A stretch of DNA of 64,000 nt from Prochilodus magdalenae (lineage: Eukaryota > Chordata > Actinopteri > Characiformes > Prochilodontidae). Every line of letters starts with the position of its first letter. Positions within the stretch are counted from its first letter, which is position 1. The stretch is taken from assembly GCA_024036415.1 (NCBI GenBank), contig JAMWET010001352.1:141155-205154 (forward strand). The letters run 5' to 3'. The translations under genes were made by a program, and so were the position numbers. Below are positions 1 to 64,000 of this stretch, one piece after another. Below the pieces are notes generated by a model. The model was not told where the DNA came from, made no database searches, and saw only the letters and a program-made list of their open reading frames with translations.

Positions 1-345
1 CATGACTTGGTTGTTACATCAGATAAAACAAGACTGGTCATGCATAATGCGTTGCTTGTGGTAGCACTTTGAGCTATGGCACCAGGAGGACTGGCACATC
101 ATCTCTTCAGTGACACATTTACTGGGTATGTAGCCTTTCTGCAATCAAATCAATGCTGGCTTCAGCAACAATGTCCGTTTACTGTTGACCAAACACTTAG
201 CAACAAAGTAAAGCTGTGTAAAACCGTGTGTGCAGTAATTCAGTATAGCAGCATCACTCAGGCCTGGTCAGGTCAGTTTTCAAAGCTGCAGGTATGGGTT
301 GACTTCAGGCTTCAACTTCATGTCTGCACAGGTCTACAGTGCATA

Positions 346-815
346 CACTTATTGTCTAAGGAACAGTTGCACTAATAGCTTCTCCCAGAAGGAATCAACC
401 CAGAGGAATGAAACTTGGTGGGTAGGTTTGATATCATGAGGCATGTGAATGATTCAGGTTTCATGCTCAGCTGTGCATGTGACATAAGCAAGGACGGGCC
501 TTTCTAGTCTACCTGACTGACCCAACAGTCACAATTGTGGACATTCAGTGAGCAGTGACTCCATGAGTCAGAGGCAGCCAACTACATGATGCAGGACAAC
601 TTAGACCATTACAACGACTGCCCTTAACACATCGTCAACATCACCAAAGACTGCATTGGCAACGACTTAAAATGGCAGCATTCAGCTTTTTTTGGGGGGG
701 AGGCAACCAATAAATCCACTTCTACTGCACAATCTGCAGGAACTGTGTAAGAATATGTAAGCTGCATGGGAGGGATCATCACAGGACAACATTAGGAACC
801 CCTATATATCTTGTA
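346..815 (+). mobile_element. Tc1-like element family A, copy 1, decayed
   Basis: It shares cttggtgggtaggtttgata, the interval with gtgagcagtgactccatgag, and ctgcaggaactgtgt with the copies at 39521, 40882 and 48990. The latter stretch would read LQEL in the family's transposase remnant. Frames are broken. Assignment to Tc1/mariner rests on remnants such as a FSDE-like motif in the 40882 copy. Confidence 0.6.
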
Positions 816-1661
816 TATTTGACATTTCTAAATAACTGTAATAGTTACCCTTATTGTAATTAAAAACTAGAATTCTATATAGAAGGTCTTTATTTTTAAA
901 CTTTTCCTAAAGTTGACTAACATACTGCCTTCTTCCAAAAATAGGACAGTCTAGTATATATTTATAACGATGACAGACATGTTGTGGCTGTGTAGTCTGT
1001 ATACATTTTTAGAGGTTTCATGCTCTGCTTCATACTCTACTGGGACTTGTTACTGGTGAATATATTGTGCACAGAATCTCTTGCAGAGACACACAACAGG
1101 TATCATGTCTTCTTGGCCATCAAAATTCTTTTCCTACATTCCAACTGCAGGAAAGACCTTGAAATGTTTGAGAATATCAGGAGACAACAGTTTTTCTTTT
1201 TTTTTTTTTACAACAACCAGGTTTTGAAAGCATCAGTGACAGCAGCAGCAGAAACTTGGAATTCAGATGAAATCAGCTTCAGACAGAGTATCTCGGAGAA
1301 GCACACTGCCTGTCGTCATGATAGTGACATGTTTGTAAATTTCATGCATCCTTATGGCTCAGTAAATGCATTTTGCTGGCCATAAGACAGGATATTGCTC
1401 TGCAGGGAATTTTGCAGGATGTCCTTAAGTGATGTGCTTTACCAAGGCTGGAATATGTGCTCGCATGTGTCGGAATAAGCAGCATAAACAGCCTGTTAAA
1501 TCTACTGTGTCTGTAACGTCACAATAAAACACATTTACATAAATCATCCTATTCGGCCCACAGCAGTTTAACCCTTCACGAGAAAGTTATAAAGAGTGTT
1601 TCTGTACCGACTGCCTTTTAAATAAGAATCAGTACAGGGCAGCCAATCAGAACAATGATCG

Positions 1662-1667
1662 TTTATT
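1662..1667 (-). terminator. Candidate poly(A) signal AATAAA
   Basis: The minus strand reads AATAAA here, about 1.16 kb past the stop codon. It is the first canonical hexamer I found downstream of the stop. No clear GU-rich element follows, so this is only a candidate. Confidence 0.25.
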
Positions 1668-2681
1668 TTAGAATACAGTTCTGTTCATCATCCTGAACAT
1701 ATCTATGTTTTCAAGCCGGTAAAGTATATGCCTACAGTGATTCCAAACATTCAAACAGTAGTCTGTGTTGGGGTGTGTGTGTGAGTCGCCATACCTCTAG
1801 TTCATCCCGCCATGGATAAACACTGATGGCAAGCTTGGGAAATTTACTCCAACTGGACAACAAGGTTCTGCCTTTCACATCTGGAAACTGAACCATTGAT
1901 TACAGTGTTAGACAGCAAAGCACCCATAACCAAATATGGATAATAGTATGTGCTGTTACAGACTGTATGCAAGAACTACACAAAGAAAATGTCTTTAAAT
2001 TCAGCAAATTAGCACTTTTAGCATAACTGTTGAAGTGATACAGAATAATTAAAGTTACATTAACTACAGGAACACTATTAGTACCTACACATATTATTAT
2101 ATGTATATTATTACACATTATTATACCTATACATATTGTGTGCTTCTGATATGATGTTGAACATACAGCATGAGAAAACAAGCTTATAGATTATATAAAT
2201 GTACAAAAAGTACTCATTGAAACTCATTTTTTGGCCAACCTCTTCTCCACAGTCACCAACAGAACTTTCTGTTACCTCATTGGCAATTAAGCTGGAACTT
2301 CTGCGCAGCCAAAAACACAGTAAACAACAACAATAAACAAAATAATATTATCATAAATACAGCCCTAGGCACAATTCTGAGCAAATCTGGTGTTTTGAAG
2401 TAAAGTAAGTATACACATCCTTTACAGAGGGCTCACCTGGATATTTTAGTGCAGATTTCTATGCATTTGGGGAGTTTAACAAGTTGGAAAACATATTTAT
2501 AAATATATTTTAAAATTGTTATAACGTCATAATATTATGAAGTATTGCACCAATTGTGCATTATGTAATGTGCAGACATGTATTTTATGTAGAGGATGTG
2601 CAACTTACTTTTATCCAGAAAGTGAACAAAATGTATTGTGACCAGGGGTGCCCAGACTTTTGCATGTGGCTGTAAGTTTGT

Positions 2682-2687
2682 TTTAAT
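2682..2687 (-). terminator. Candidate variant poly(A) signal ATTAAA
   Basis: ATTAAA on the minus strand, about 140 nt past the stop. It is close enough to serve a short 3' untranslated region but lies beside a transposon-like end, and the hexamer is common in AT-rich DNA. Confidence 0.2.
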
Positions 2688-2825
2688 ATGTCATTATTAA
2701 CCACAAGAATTACAAACAATTACACAGAAAATTACATAATATGTAAACATTACAATATAGCAGTGCAAATTATTATAATAATAATTAATATTATTAATAG
2801 TTAATTATCATTAAAAGTAACGGCT

Positions 2826-64000
<61,175 letters not shown>

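Larger units (their letters stand above)
1..2825. other. Region downstream of the malrd1 stop codon
   Basis: No coding exon is recognisable. It should contain the 3' untranslated region on the minus strand and then intergenic DNA. It holds a decayed Tc1-like element near the left edge and an AT-rich stretch at 2680-2820. Position 2641-2674 (with gtgcccagacttttgcat) looks like a transposon end common in fish. A 121-codon open frame at 1020-1385 on the plus strand has low-complexity Phe runs and no family resemblance. Confidence 0.6.

Noticed and set aside
1020..1385. 121-codon plus-strand frame downstream of the gene.
   Set aside because: Interrupted by a poly-T encoded Phe run and without domain signals.

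Overview
This window is vertebrate nuclear DNA, very probably from a teleost fish. Short coding islands with GT..AG borders are separated by long AT-rich introns full of (CA/TG)n, (GA)n and (AAT)n microsatellites and decayed Tc1/mariner-type transposons typical of fish. I see no bacterial operon, tRNA, rRNA or CRISPR array. An otophysan fish (characiform-like) is a guess from the style of the repeats.

One gene explains all the convincing coding sequence. It lies on the minus strand and enters from the right edge. I resolved 20 exons (E1 at 63182-63269 to E20 at 2826-2941). Every junction keeps frame, giving 3357 nt, or 1118 residues plus a stop codon. Domain order, N to C: end of a MAM domain (MAM-0), Ser/Thr/Pro linker, LDLa-1, MAM-A, LDLa-2, MAM-B, LDLa-3, MAM-C, LDLa-4, MAM-D, LDLa-5, LDLa-6, LDLa-7, one EGF-like domain, Pro-rich stalk, one transmembrane helix, and a 12-residue cytoplasmic tail. 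This fits the C-terminal half of MALRD1 (Diet1), the large MAM/LDL-receptor-class-A membrane protein linked in mouse to intestinal FGF15/19 output and bile-acid balance. The start codon, signal peptide and promoter lie beyond position 64000.

Layout: 1-2825 is downstream of the stop codon, with possible poly(A) signals and a Tc1-like relic. 2826-20769 holds the densest exons (E20-E12), including EGF, LDLa-7 to LDLa-4 and MAM-D, plus a 28-copy 22-bp satellite at 19621-20236. 20770-40432 is mostly two large introns around E11. 40433-42138 holds E10 and E9. 42139-54323 holds E8-E6. 54324-60748 is a repeat-rich intron. 60749-63269 holds E5-E1.

I found no new multi-gene system. The best leads are local: a UG repeat forming the 3' splice site of the LDLa-4 exon; inverted Tc1-like copies flanking a MAM exon; loss of calcium-ligand residues in the two C-terminal LDLa repeats; differing intron positions among the MAM copies; and a plus-strand islet that reads like the end of MAM-D inside an intron.
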